A stretch of 64,000 nucleotides of DNA from Platerodrilus igneus (Eukaryota > Arthropoda > Insecta > Coleoptera > Lycidae): positions 743,326-807,325 of the forward strand of contig JARFIW010001343.1 in assembly GCA_036346225.1 (NCBI GenBank), written 5' to 3'. Every line of letters starts with the position of its first letter. Within the stretch, counting starts at the first letter, position 1. This document shows positions 1 to 10,778 of the stretch, one piece after another. The notes under the pieces are model-generated. The model had not been told where the DNA came from. It worked only from the letters and a program-made list of their open reading frames with translations, and ran no database searches. The translations under genes were made by a program, and so were the position numbers.

Positions 1-167
1 TATCTAATAATAATACCGCTACTATTAATGTACAAAATACCTTACCTTCATTAGAGGAATTATGCTACACTACTCCAGCCGAGTGGTCTAAGTGGTTACA
101 AACCGTCAATTCCTTTTATCATAAAAGACTGCTACCGTTTCACAACTTGTTAAAAACCCTTCGATAA
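1..167 (+). pseudogene. gag: gag, C-terminal fragment of G1
   Basis: This is the last about 55 codons of the gag-like structural protein, downstream of the zinc knuckles, ending at the TAA at 165-167. It is near-identical to 37857-38023 of G3. The rest of gag is outside the window. The stop lies just after a GTTAAAAACCC tract that all three copies share at the gag/protease boundary. Confidence 0.75.
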
Positions 168-3100
168 CCGTCCACACTTATCTATCTCAATTGGTTCCTT
201 AAATGTAATTGCTTTACTGGATACAGGTTCTTCATGTTCTCTGATAAATAACGAAGGTTTACATCAATTATCTCAACAAAATATCAAAATTCAAATTATT
301 CCCGAAAAACTTCCATAAATTTAGCTGACGATAATCAAATACATGTAACCGGTTCCCTTAAGTTAAAAATTCGTGTAGAGTCTCTTGAACGTGATGTTTT
401 ATTTTGATTGTCCCTGCATTAGCGTATCCTTTTCTGCTAGGCGTTGATTTCTGTAAACTTTTTAATCTGTCACTTTACTTTCAGGATTTTCATGGCAAAC
501 CTCTATTAAAACGAACTCCTGTGCATCTACAGGAATATCTAACAAAATCTCTCTTACTGATTCCCAAGATGTAACTCTTAACGCTACAATCGACAAATTT
601 CGCAAACTTAATACCTCTGAACTTGGTTGTGTTACAACGGCAACACGTTATCTCTACAGGTGATGCCCTTCCCTTTAAGCAACGTCAATATCCCTTATCG
701 CCTGCCTTACAAAAGCATTTACATGCGGAAATAGACAAAATGTTAGTATCTGGTGTTATCTCTCCTTCAAATTCACCGTGGACCTCTCCGTATTGCTAGT
801 TCGGAAAAGAATGACGAATGGCGTGTCTGTTTTGATGGCAGGAAGCTAAATTCTGTTACTGTTCCAGACGCTTATCCTTTACCTAGAACTGATTCAATTT
901 TGAGCAGGCTTCGTAATGCAAAATTTATCTCATCTATCGACCTTAGACAAGCTTTTATCAGATACCTCTTGACTTATCTTCTCGTCAAAAACTGCTTTTT
1001 GTGTCCCAGGCCGAGGTCTTTTCGAATATAATTTTTGCCATTTGGTCTCTGTAACGCTCCACAAACTTTACAACGTACTATGGATCAAACGTTAGGTCCT
1101 ATCTTACATCAAGAACGTGCCTTTGTATTTTAGATGATATCTTAGTTATCTCAAGTTCTTTCGATGAACATATCGCCACATTAGATGAAGTTGCTGAACG
1201 TTTAAATGCAGCAGGTTTTAAGATAAACTGGGAAAAGTCTCAATTTTGTCGTTCATCCCTTACATTTCTTGGTTTTATTGTCGATGGGACAGGCTTACGA
1301 GCCGATCCTGCTAAAGTTGATGCCATTACTAAATTTAAAACACCAAAAACTGTTACCGAAATCAAACGTTTGATAGGAATGATTAGCTATTATCGCATTT
1401 TTACCTAACCTTTCAACTATATCTGCACCCATTACCGCTTTAATTAAAAATAAAAGAAATCCCAAACTATCGAGTGGAATTTAGAATCCCAACAAGCTTT
1501 CGAACAAATTAAAACACTAATCACTTCAGCACCTATCTTAATCTCTCCAAATTTCGATGATAAGTTTTATATACAAACCGATGCCTCACTTACTGGGTTA
1601 GGTGCAATGTTGTTCCAGGTAAACAATGGTTTAGAACATCCAATCGCTTATGCGAGCCGTGCCTTAACTTCTGCCGAACAAAAATACTCTGCTACCGAAC
1701 GAGAACTATTGGGTGTTATCTTTGGCATCGAGAAATTTAGAGGATATGTCGAAGGTACACACTTTACCGTAATCACTGATTGTGCAGCACTCACTTGGCT
1801 TAATAACTTGAAACAACCCGCAGGTCGTTTGGCAAGATGGAACTTGCGTATATCTCAATTTACTTTCGATGTTAGGCATAGGCCTGGCAAATTAAATATC
1901 GTACCTGATGCGTTATCTCGAGATGTTTTCTCTTAACCTTCAAATTTAATTCTGGATACCTGGTACCTCAATATGATAAAAAAAGTTTCCGATAATCCCG
2001 ACAAATTTCCTACCTTTCGAGTAACTAATAATAGACTGTATAAATTTGTATCCTCGTCCCCACATAAAATATCGAATATACCTGAATGGAAACTCGTTGT
2101 GCCCACTGCAAATCGCAGTGAGGTGCTCAAATTATGTCACGACGATCCCTTAGCTGCACACCTTGGTGTTACAAAACTCTCGCGAAAATATCTGAATTGT
2201 ATTACTGGCCCACACTTAAGCAATCTGTTTGTCGCTACATTAAAAGCTGCAAAATTTGTGGTTCCCATAAAAGTTCGCAAGATGCTCGCCCTGGTTTAAT
2301 GGGTAACTTTAAGCGTGTATCTTATCCCTTTCAATTAATATCGCTTGACTTATTAGGACCTCTCCTCGATCGAAAAGAGGTAATCAATATCTTTTGGTTG
2401 TTACCGATTGGTTTTCTAAATTTGTTATGGTGCAACCCTTACGTAAAGCTACCTCCGCTGCAATAATTAAATTCCTAGAACAGAATGTCTTTCTTATCTT
2501 TGGTGTCCCCAGATTATTCTTTGTGACAATGGTGCACAATTTATCTCTAAAGATTTTCAGAATTTCGTTAAAAGTTACAAAGTACAAAAATTTGGTTTAA
2601 CGCAAAATATCATCCCCAAAGTTCATTTAAAAATGTTCGCGCGTCTTGCGTATTTAAAATTATGGCGGGAACTTCCGCACATCAAGAAAACTAGACTAAA
2701 ACAATGTTTAAGTGCAAATTCGATTTGCACGTAACAATCGCGACAAAGCCACAAAGAAAAACTTAAAAAGAAAAGTCTGTTAGCACAGTAACAGCTTAAA
2801 ATCTAAGTCCTAACTACCCTACATAAACCCTAACTTAAAACCTACAAAATGTTTATATAAGGCGCCACCTGGTTTTCGACCGATAACACGTCTACCGAAG
2901 TACCAGGAAACGGAATAGGTAGCCCGATAGTCTGTGACTACACTAATTACCGACAGCACAAATTTGTCGGGGAGCATAAAACACTACTTAAACTAACACG
3001 GTTGCGACAATTCGCCTAAACTATCTAAGCCTATCTAAACTTATCTAACTAAAGCTAACATAAAAGTTCTTATATGCAAACACACATGAGTGTTGCATTA

Positions 3101-4187
3101 AAACTATTCTTCCTTTGGCAAGAAGTGCCCAAATTTAAAAATGTTCATGAGAGTGCGTCACCTTGCACTCTGGCAAATTTTGTTTCTGGTACTTTGGTTT
3201 CTTCCGATGCACATTTAACTTGTCCATGACACAGTTGTGAATCCACAAATTTACCAAAAGTACCACCTACTAAATCCTTATATGCTAACCTGACAAATTA
3301 CATTTCTAAATTGGGTTAGCTTTTCATAATTTTCAGGAAAAAATAATTCCACGTCTGGTCATATATACCACACGTTAGGACGATAAAAGATAAGATAAGA
3401 TCTCAAATTGATGTTAAAGATAATAGATAAGGTAAAGATATTAAGCTTAAGTTGTTATCCTCAAAGGTAATGAATAAGATAACGGTATTAAGCTTTAGTT
3501 ATTATTTGAGATACTCGATAAGATAACACGATATTAAGTTAAAGTGATTATAAGAGATAGTAGGTAACATGAATTTAAACAGAAGTTATTACTCAAGATA
3601 ACCGGTAAGATAACGCGACATAACTCGAGAGTAAATCGAGTGTTAATTACCGCTATCTCGTCTTATATTAATTCAGACCATACTACATGGGATGAACATA
3701 TCTTTGAAATTGCTCAAGCTTTGCGTACATCTAAGCACGAAACAACCCAATTCACTCCGTCTTTTCTTGTTTTTGGAAGATATACCCCAATCGATGGGAG
3801 TTACTATGGTTTAGTGCCTGACGATACTAACGTAATTGAATTTGACGATAAAGTACGCTGGGACAAAGACCAACAGTCATTACCTTCTATCTTTAACGAC
3901 GTTAGAAAAATTTGTTAAAAGCTTACGAAAAGAGCAAGGACCATTATAACTTGCGTAAGCGAAATATTTCCTTTGCCTTAGGCGAACAAGTTTGGAAAAA
4001 GAACTATGTCTTATCGGATGCATCTAAGAAATTTTCTTCAAAATTGGCCCCTAAATTCATTCTGTGTAAAGTCACACGTGTTATTAGTCCTCTTATCTAT
4101 GAACTTCAGGATACTGAAGGAAAACGCCAAGGCAGGTGGCATATTAAAGACCTTAAGCCATTCTCTGCTGACCCAAATGCTAATTAA
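168..4187 (+). pseudogene. pol: pol polyprotein of G1 (PR-RT-RH-IN), frameshifted and interrupted
   Basis: The domain order is that of Ty3/gypsy. The aspartic protease motif DTGSS starts at base 220. RT follows at about 830-1390, with the catalytic FLDD box at about 1128-1138 broken by a missing T compared with G2 and G3. RNase H runs about 1550-1935 and includes TDASLTGLGA. The integrase has an HHCC zinc domain around 2130-2290 and a core that starts near 2340. The core is cut at about 2620 by an inverted fragment and resumes at about 3630. The short stretch that carries the third catalytic residue (Glu of the DDE triad) is missing at the junction. Integrase C-terminus ends at 4187. Several further one-base frameshifts are present. 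Not functional as read. Confidence 0.9.
2621..3629 (-). repeat. Inverted gypsy 3'-end fragment (LTR start + 3' UTR) inserted in G1 integrase
   Basis: This segment reads like the plus strand of the minus-oriented copy G2 from about 10664 to about 11668. It is therefore part of the LTR (2621 to about 2736) followed by the 3' UTR, reversed relative to G1. It carries the variant ACTAAAACAATGTTTA, found in G1's own 3' LTR and not in G2 or G3. Both junctions show a few bases of microhomology (about AGT at 2620, about CGA at 3628), with no target duplication and about 15 bases of integrase lost. Confidence 0.88.
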
Positions 4188-6298
4188 GTTTTTCATGTCC
4201 CATTCTCCTCACCATCTACCTAATATTTTTTTGTTCTCGTCATCAATTAGTATCTTTAATTACTTATTCCTTCTCTCATATAGTATATAATTTCTTACAC
4301 GTTTAACTTTACTTACCTTAATTTAGCTATCTTTTTCTTCTGGTTGACTTTTCCTCGACCATACCGTTACTCATATATCACTTCATTCTCTACACCCCCC
4401 CAATACAACTTTGTCGTTTCATTTAATTAACCCTTGAAATTTTCCTATTACATATTGTTCGGTCTTTAGTATTTCTCTTATATGGTTTAATTGAATGGTA
4501 ATTGTCGTAACTTTGGTTGAAATAACCCATTGAATTTTTATGACTGGTTTTGGCTGATGTTGAGTGAATGCTTTCTTCTTTGGGCTCACATAGAACATGC
4601 GCAGTCTATGCCATTGAAAGAAATAGTTCATATTCGCAGTTGCAAGAACTAGGATTATCTATTCCGTGTGTTTTTCCTCTGAATTATTGCAATCGCCCAC
4701 ATTATACTACATCATTATACTACAACATTATTCCTTCCTTTTTCTACTAAATCTAGATAACTTATAAACATTTTTTTCGTTGTTTTTTATTGAACTTTGT
4801 GGTGTGGTGCTATTGTTTTCTTATTGTTATTTTATTAAATTCTCGGTTGTTTTAGCATATGGGGACAGTGTATCTGTATTTAACTGCTTATAATTGGGCA
4901 TTTGTGTGTGTTTAGGGTGCTACCGATTTAAAAAACTACCTTAAAACAGTTGTTTTTGTGTGTTTGTATCTGTGAAGATACTTTTAAGTTGTCGTGTCTA
5001 TCTTTGTCTGATTTTCTTATCGTAGTCGAAGCACTCGTTAGGAAAATTATCGTACTAGTTCTCTTAGGAGTCTAGTGAATTTTAAAAATGTGTATATCTT
5101 ATCTTGTCGGATTAATATCGCAGGTGGTCCTTCAGACTACGCTGTGTTTTATAGGGTCAATCCCATTTCAACGGCTCTACTGGAGCCACTCTTTTGTTGT
5201 TATCATTGTCTTGGGTAATAACTAGGCCAATATCTTTGTCTTCTTTATTATCTTCGACAATACCTTTAGGTTTAATATCGTTATCTTATTGATTACCTTT
5301 GGTAATAACTTAGTTTAGTATCGTTATCTTACCGATTACCGTTGGTAATAATTTTGGTTTAATTTATCGTTATCTTACCGACTACCGTTAGGAATGACTT
5401 CGAGTTATTTCGCATTATCTTACCGGTTATCTTGAGTAATAACTTCTGTTTAAATTCATGTTACCTACTATCTCTTATAATCACTTTAACTTAATATCGT
5501 GTTATCTTATCGAGTATCTCAAATAATAACTAAAGCTTAATGCCGTTATCTTATTCATTACCTTTGAGGATAACAATTTAAGCTAAATATCATTATCTTA
5601 TCTACTATCTTTAACATCAATTTGAGATCTTATCTTATCTTTTTATCGTCCTAACGTGTGGTATATATGACCAGACGTGGGAATTATCTTTCTGAAATTT
5701 AAGTGAAAAAGCTAACCCAATTTAGAAATGTAATTTGTCAGGTTAGCATATAAGGATTTAGTAGGCGGTACTTTTGGTAAATTTGTGGATTCACAACTGT
5801 GTCATGGACAAGTTAAATGTGCATCGGAGGAAACCAAAGTACCAGAAACAAAATTTGCTAGAGTGCAAGTGACGCTCTCATGAACTTTTTTAAATTTGGG
5901 CACTTCTTGCCAAAAAAAGAAGAATAGTTTGATGCGACACTCATGTGTGTTTGCATATAAGAACTATATGTTAGCTTTAGTTAGATAAGTTTAGATAGGT
6001 TTAGATAGGTTAGGCGACTTGTCGCACCCGTGTTAGTTTAAGCAGTGTTTCATGCTCCCCGACAAATTTGTGCTGTCGGTAAGTAGTGTAGTCAAAGACT
6101 ATCGGGCTACCTATTCCGTTTCCTGGTACTTCGGTAGACGTGTTATCGGTCGAAAAACCAGGTGGCGCCTTATATAAACATTTTGTAGGTTTTAAGTTAG
6201 GGTTTATGTAGGGTAGTAAGGACTTAGATTTTAAGCTGTTACTGTGCTAACAGACTTTTTCTTTTTTTAAGTTTTTTCTTTTGTGGCTTTGTCGCGAT
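4188..6298 (+). other. 3' UTR of G1
   Basis: This is non-coding sequence between the integrase stop and the 3' LTR. It matches the corresponding parts of G2 (10779-12868) and G3 (41053-43149). I find no env-like frame; the short open frames near 4400-4750 have no recognisable domain. It contains a degenerate minisatellite (about 5210-5650), a TATATAA at about 6170, and a small inverted repeat CTGTTA...TAACAG near 6236-6253. The last about 60 bases before the LTR are T-rich, where a polypurine tract would be expected. Confidence 0.8.
5210..5650 (+). repeat. Degenerate about 50-bp minisatellite in gypsy 3' UTR (G1)
   Basis: There are about seven to eight diverged units built around TCGTTATCTTACCGATTACC followed by GGTAATAACTT. 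Spacing is about 45-60 bases. The same array is found in G2 (about 11430-11880, reverse) and G3 (about 42070-42510), so it belongs to the element. Confidence 0.75.
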
Positions 6299-6981
6299 TG
6301 TTACGTGCAAACTGAATTTGCATAAACATTGTTTTAGTTCAGTTTTTAATGTACGGAAGTTTTCCCGCCATAATTTTAAATACGCAAGACGCGCGAACAT
6401 TTTTAAATGAACTGGGCGGGGCTTCCGGCACGTCACAATAGTGCAATTGGAAGTGTGAATTATCCCTATAGGGGTATAGCAATGCTACAAAGAGTAGGGA
6501 GTTCCGCGGTTCTCGCGCGGAAACGTGGCTTTACGCCAAACTTTGAAGTGAACAGTCGTGCCGGGTGTCGTGTTATCTTATTATGTAGATTTCCTTATCT
6601 TGAGTATCTTTCCTTAATTCCCTATTCCCGTCTTCCACTGCATATAGGAACGAAGATGACCCTGGACCATGACCCGAGATAATTTGGATGTCCAACTCTA
6701 CCAGCAGCGATGCCGAGGTTACCGTGGCGTGATTTCCTGCCGGTTAGCGGATCCTTCACGTGAGTAGATTATCTAATTTTTATTGTTTAAATTTTATGTA
6801 CCTTCTCTTAATTATGGCGCAATATAAATTATCAGTGACGTCATGTGTATCTTATGAACTTTGGTAATTGTATTACCGGCTTTGAAGAGCCATCTATCGC
6901 CATTTCAATGTACCAGAATCTAAGTGTAACATTTTGTTAACTGCATTACCGACCAGGTAAAACTGTAAACGAAGTGTAGCA
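6299..6981 (+). repeat. 3' LTR of G1
   Basis: Starts TGTTACGTGC and ends GTGTAGCA, 683 bp, matching the LTR pairs of G2 and G3. It contains a perfect TGACGTCA palindrome at 6836-6843 that is present in all five LTRs of the window and could bind a bZIP factor. A 91-codon open frame inside it (6407-6682) is present in other LTRs with shifts and looks incidental. It carries G1-specific differences near its 5' edge. It is followed directly by LINE A sequence starting AGTGCGACC. Confidence 0.93.
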
Positions 6982-7181
6982 AGTGCGACCTGAAGGGTCG
7001 TCTTAAAACTATCCAAATCTAGCAAACTAATTTAAATCCAACCCTAGCTTTCCCTATCGTTCCCTAACTGATTTACATTATGATTACAATCTGCGCAATT
7101 CTGCTCGTCCTTCCCAAATATATACTGCAACCAAAATGGCGACAGAACGTCAAACAAAACAAATAAGCCACATAATACATG

Positions 7182-7258
7182 CTATATATAAATAAATATA
7201 AAGTGTAAATATAAAATATAAATAAATATAATTATGTAAATATATAAATAAATGTTTA
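7182..7258. repeat. A/T-rich simple sequence in LINE 3' UTR
   Basis: Irregular repeats of TATAAATAAATA and AAATATA. The same tract occurs in LINE B at about 35023-35093, so it is part of the LINE 3' UTR. Confidence 0.8.
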
Positions 7259-7320
7259 ATAAGCGTTAAGCATATAGCAGTGCACAAAATAGCGAAAGCA
7301 TCACCCTATTTTTCAGGTGC

Positions 7321-7422
7321 ACTCGCACAAACATTATGTCGGCTAGCGCCTTTACACACCAAACGTGCTTCTTAAATAATTTCAAAAACTACTAATTAAT
7401 GTAAATCAATGCTTGTGCGAGT
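7321..7422 (-). promoter_or_regulatory. Long hairpin in LINE A 3' UTR
   Basis: A 15-base arm at 7321-7335 pairs with 7408-7422 across a 72-base loop. In LINE B the arms (43848-43862 and 43935-43949) pair perfectly. In LINE A one base differs, and on the LINE sense strand that pair is G-U, so the RNA stem would be kept. A role in RT recognition of the 3' UTR is inference. Confidence 0.6.
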
Positions 7423-10084
7423 ACAGCCGCCACAATTTAAGTCTTACCTCGATAATAAAATTCTCCAGCATCCGAAGATCTGGTCGTCTGTAACTTACTT
7501 CTAAAGGTGGGACGGGTGCACTGCTAAAGTCCTGGTGGGTATGCACTAAATGTTCTTGGGGATCACAATCACTATCACTATCACTTCACTTTCAAGTCCT
7601 GGGGGATGCGCGGTTGCGCTCTGTTTTATTATCCTTGTTTACTTTATTGATTTAATTTAATGAGGGTTTATGATTTATTTGTTATTGTTTATTTGGTATT
7701 ATTTATTCCGATTTTCCGCACATAATTATGAAGATAGGCAGTGATTGTATTAATGGAGTGGGGTTTCTCGTGCATATTGGACATTTTGGTATAATTATCT
7801 TTTTTTTTTTTTTTTTATTTAATATCAGGTTTTGGTTATGCTCGTATCTTTACTCACGCCAAGTCAATCTAAAATTTTCAATCCTCCCACCAACCCCACC
7901 GAATTTTTACACGCGGTCGTCATTGATTGTCTAATCTCGACCCTTCCGCGAATTCTTTTAAGGCTGTCCAGAACGCCTTCTGGTTAACCACTTCCCGACT
8001 TCCTCTAGGCACTTTGGCCATGCCAGACCTAGGATAGCTAGTTTGCTATCAGCCAACCCTCGATTTCCCGCCTCAAGCGGGCAGTCGAAGAACACGTGCT
8101 CTGCGCTTTCCGCGCCCTTACCGCATTCGCAGCGGTCGCTGTTGGTTAGACCGAACCTTTGTAAATACGCCTTCAGGGCGCCGTGCCCTGTTATCAACTG
8201 CACCATTTTGTGATCGAGCTTAACCTCGATCTTACCTCTGGCTTCTATGCTCGGTATGAATTTGTGGGTCAACCTGACCGTGGCAGCGTTGTTCCACCTC
8301 TCTTCCCATTGTCGAATTGATTTTTCGCGCAGCTTTCTTTTGATTAAAGACCTCGGTATCGACGAATGTGATATTCGAAAGTCGCCCGTCGCGGCCTCTT
8401 TAGCTAATTCGTCAGCCCTATCGTTTCCTACGTTACCATTGTGCGACCTGACCCAACAGAACTTTAAACGTCGAAACTCTAGCGCCGTACGCGCTATCCT
8501 CCAGACGTCCGCTTGGAGATCTGTCGAGGTGTTCATGTTTGCTAAAGCCGTTAGCGCCGATTTACTATCACTGTTAATATAATACTCGTCTCTGCCTGTA
8601 TGGTTTATTACGTAATCGATAGCCTCTCGTATGGCTACCAATTCGCACTGGAAGATAGTGCACCAGTTCGCGAGTTTGGTTTGAAACCGAAACACCTCCC
8701 TTTCCTGCTTATACACGACAAACGCCGCGCCTGCTTGCCCATCGTCCATACGTGAACCGTCCGTATAAATTCTGATACCCATCGCGTCCTCATCATCTTC
8801 GACAAACTCGATCCCTCTAATATCAGCCGGGTGCCCTAACTCAGATACAACAATCTTTCTTGCAATTTCCCTATTACCAAGATTAAGATCTTCGATAATT
8901 TCGCGCCCTTTTCCTATATTTATTAATCGTCTATCTCTAATCTCCCTAACGACATATTCGATAGGGAGAGTCCTACTGATCACCAGGACAGCCTCCGTGG
9001 AGGTGGTCCTGTACGCCCTCGCCGCTTTTACCGCGGTTATGCGTTGTACGCTCGTCAATTGACGCATCTCCCGGACTTTACAACCTTCTGCCCATACAGA
9101 AGCTGCGTACAGTATTGCCGGCTCAATTGCTCCGGCATAAACCGTCCTCAGCGATTCGCCCCTGAAACTCCACTTTATTTTAGCCGCCGCCATCATTTTA
9201 TTTGATATTTCGCCGCCCTTACTTTTTACGTATTGTACGTGCGCTTTCCAATTTAATTTATTGTCGATCTTGACGCCGAGGTAGGTAATACAATCTTTAA
9301 ACGGGATTTTCTCCTCCTAGCTCTAACCTAGGAGGTCTCTGTCCTGGTTTCGTGCCGAAATAAAGCGCCTCTGACTTCGCCGTGTTAAATTTTAATTTTA
9401 CCGCCTGCGACCATTCGTGTAATTTATTAAGCGCCTCGTTCGGTTTTGTGCGCATATCCATTAACAATCTCGATCTTACAATTAAAAGTGTGTCATTTGC
9501 AAACCCAACGATTGAGCATCCTGCGGGCAACTTGACCCTAAAGATGCTCTCATACAACAACTTCAAAATGTGGGACCAGAACATGACCCTTGCGGGCATC
9601 CCTTTCCACCTCACGCGACAGAACTTCACCCGGAATTTCAACCTGTGCTAATCGCCCGAGAAATAGCTCTTGACCAAAGACATCAAGTTTCGCGGACAAC
9701 CCTACGATCTAACTCGCAAACGATTAATGGCCACCAGGCAGCATCAAATGCTCCTGAAATGTCCAAAGCAACAACGACACAGTACTCTTTGGCATTTCTT
9801 GCCTGCTTAATTTCCCCGACAACGAACTCTAACGCGTCGATAGTCGACTTGCCCTCCACGAAACCAAACTGTCGGTTATTAAAACCGCCGCTGTCTCGCA
9901 CTAGGTGTTCAACACGCGTAGTCATAACGCGATCTAAAACTTTCCCCAGCACCGGTAGCAAGCTAATTGGACGATAGCTGCCCGGATCTGACGCATCCGC
10001 CTTTTTAGGTTTGGGTATAAATTTCACATTCTGGATTTTCCAGCAACGCGGAAAAACGCCCCTTTCTAAACAAAGATTAAACAA

Positions 10085-10088
10085 CCCA
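10085..10088. other. Target-site duplication CCCA, left side of G2
   Basis: CCCA lies directly left of the G2 LTR (TGCTAC...). The same four bases follow the other LTR at 18768-18771. LINE B has a single uninterrupted CCCA at 46604-46607, so this is a true 4-bp duplication made by integration. Confidence 0.92.
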
Positions 10089-10778
10089 TGCTACACTTCG
10101 TTTACAGTTTTACCTGGTCGGTAATGCAGTTAACAAAATGTTACACTTAGATTCTGGTACATTGAAATGGCGATAGATGGCTCTTCAAAGCCGGTAATAC
10201 AATTACCAAAGTTCATAAGATACACATGACGTCACTGATAATTTATATTGCGCCATAATTAAGAGAAGGTACATAAAATTTAAACAATAAAAATTAGATA
10301 ATCTACTCACGTGAAGGATCCGCTAACCGGCAGGAAATCACGCCACGGTAACCTCGGCATCGCTGCTGGTAGAGTTGGACATCCAAATTATCTCGGGGTC
10401 ATGGTCCAGGGTCATCTTCGTTCCTATATGCAGTGGAAGACGGGAATAGGGAATTAAGGAAAGATACTCAAGATAAGGAAATCTACATAATAAGATAACA
10501 CGACACCCGGCACGACTGTTCACTTCAAAGTTTGGCGTAAAAAAGCCACGTTTCCGCGCGAGAACCGCGGAACTCCCTACCCTTTGTAGCATTGCCTTAC
10601 CCCTATGGGGATAATTCACACTTGCCAATTGCACTATTGTGACGTACCGGAAGCCCCGCCCAGTTCATTTAAAAATGTTCGCGCGTCTTGCGTATTTAAA
10701 ATTATGGCGGGAAGCTTCCGCACATTAAAAACTACTTAACATAAAATGTTAAAGTGCAAATTCAGTTTGCACGTAACA
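10089..10778 (-). repeat. 3' LTR of G2
   Basis: 690 bp, the left-hand LTR on the plus strand, running TGCTACACTT to CACGTAACA. It contains the TGACGTCA palindrome at 10227-10234. The 98-codon frame at 10338-10634 is the reverse-strand equivalent of the incidental LTR frame in G1. Confidence 0.95.

Larger units (their letters stand above)
1..6981 (+). mobile_element. Ty3/gypsy LTR retrotransposon copy G1 (5' part outside window)
   Basis: The window opens inside gag; base 1 aligns with base 37857 of the complete copy G3. From there run the end of gag, protease, reverse transcriptase, RNase H, an interrupted integrase, a 2.1-kb 3' UTR and the 3' LTR. The 5' LTR, leader and most of gag lie to the left. 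The element ends at 6981 and is followed directly by LINE A 3' UTR; the same LINE sequence is uninterrupted in LINE B near 34817, so G1 sits in LINE A in antisense orientation. G1 is the most damaged of the three copies: it has an inverted 1-kb insert in integrase and LTR variants not shared by G2 or G3. Confidence 0.93.
6982..7957 (-). other. LINE A 3' UTR (distal end removed by G1)
   Basis: Non-coding sequence after the ORF2 stop. It matches LINE B 34817-35156 joined to 43850-44479. It holds the undisturbed site where G3 inserted in LINE B (GCAC, 7319-7322), an A/T-rich tract (7182-7258), a long hairpin (7321-7422) and a short TCACTA repeat near 7567-7585. The frame at 7728-7934 has no domain and is not conserved in phase in LINE B. 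Confidence 0.85.

Noticed and set aside
4419..4750. Possible env gene in the gypsy 3' region
   Set aside because: Only 60-70 codon frames occur, without signal peptide, transmembrane or cleavage features, although the region is conserved in all copies.
6407..6682. 91-98 codon frames inside LTRs (MLQRVGSSAVLARKRG region)
   Set aside because: Present because LTRs are copied together. Length and start vary with indels between copies, there is no recognisable domain, and they lie in regulatory sequence.
8247..8582. Plus-strand frames opposite LINE RNase H and ORF1 (for example 8247-8582, 20553-20972)
   Set aside because: Shadows of the minus-strand LINE frames, which carry clear catalytic motifs.
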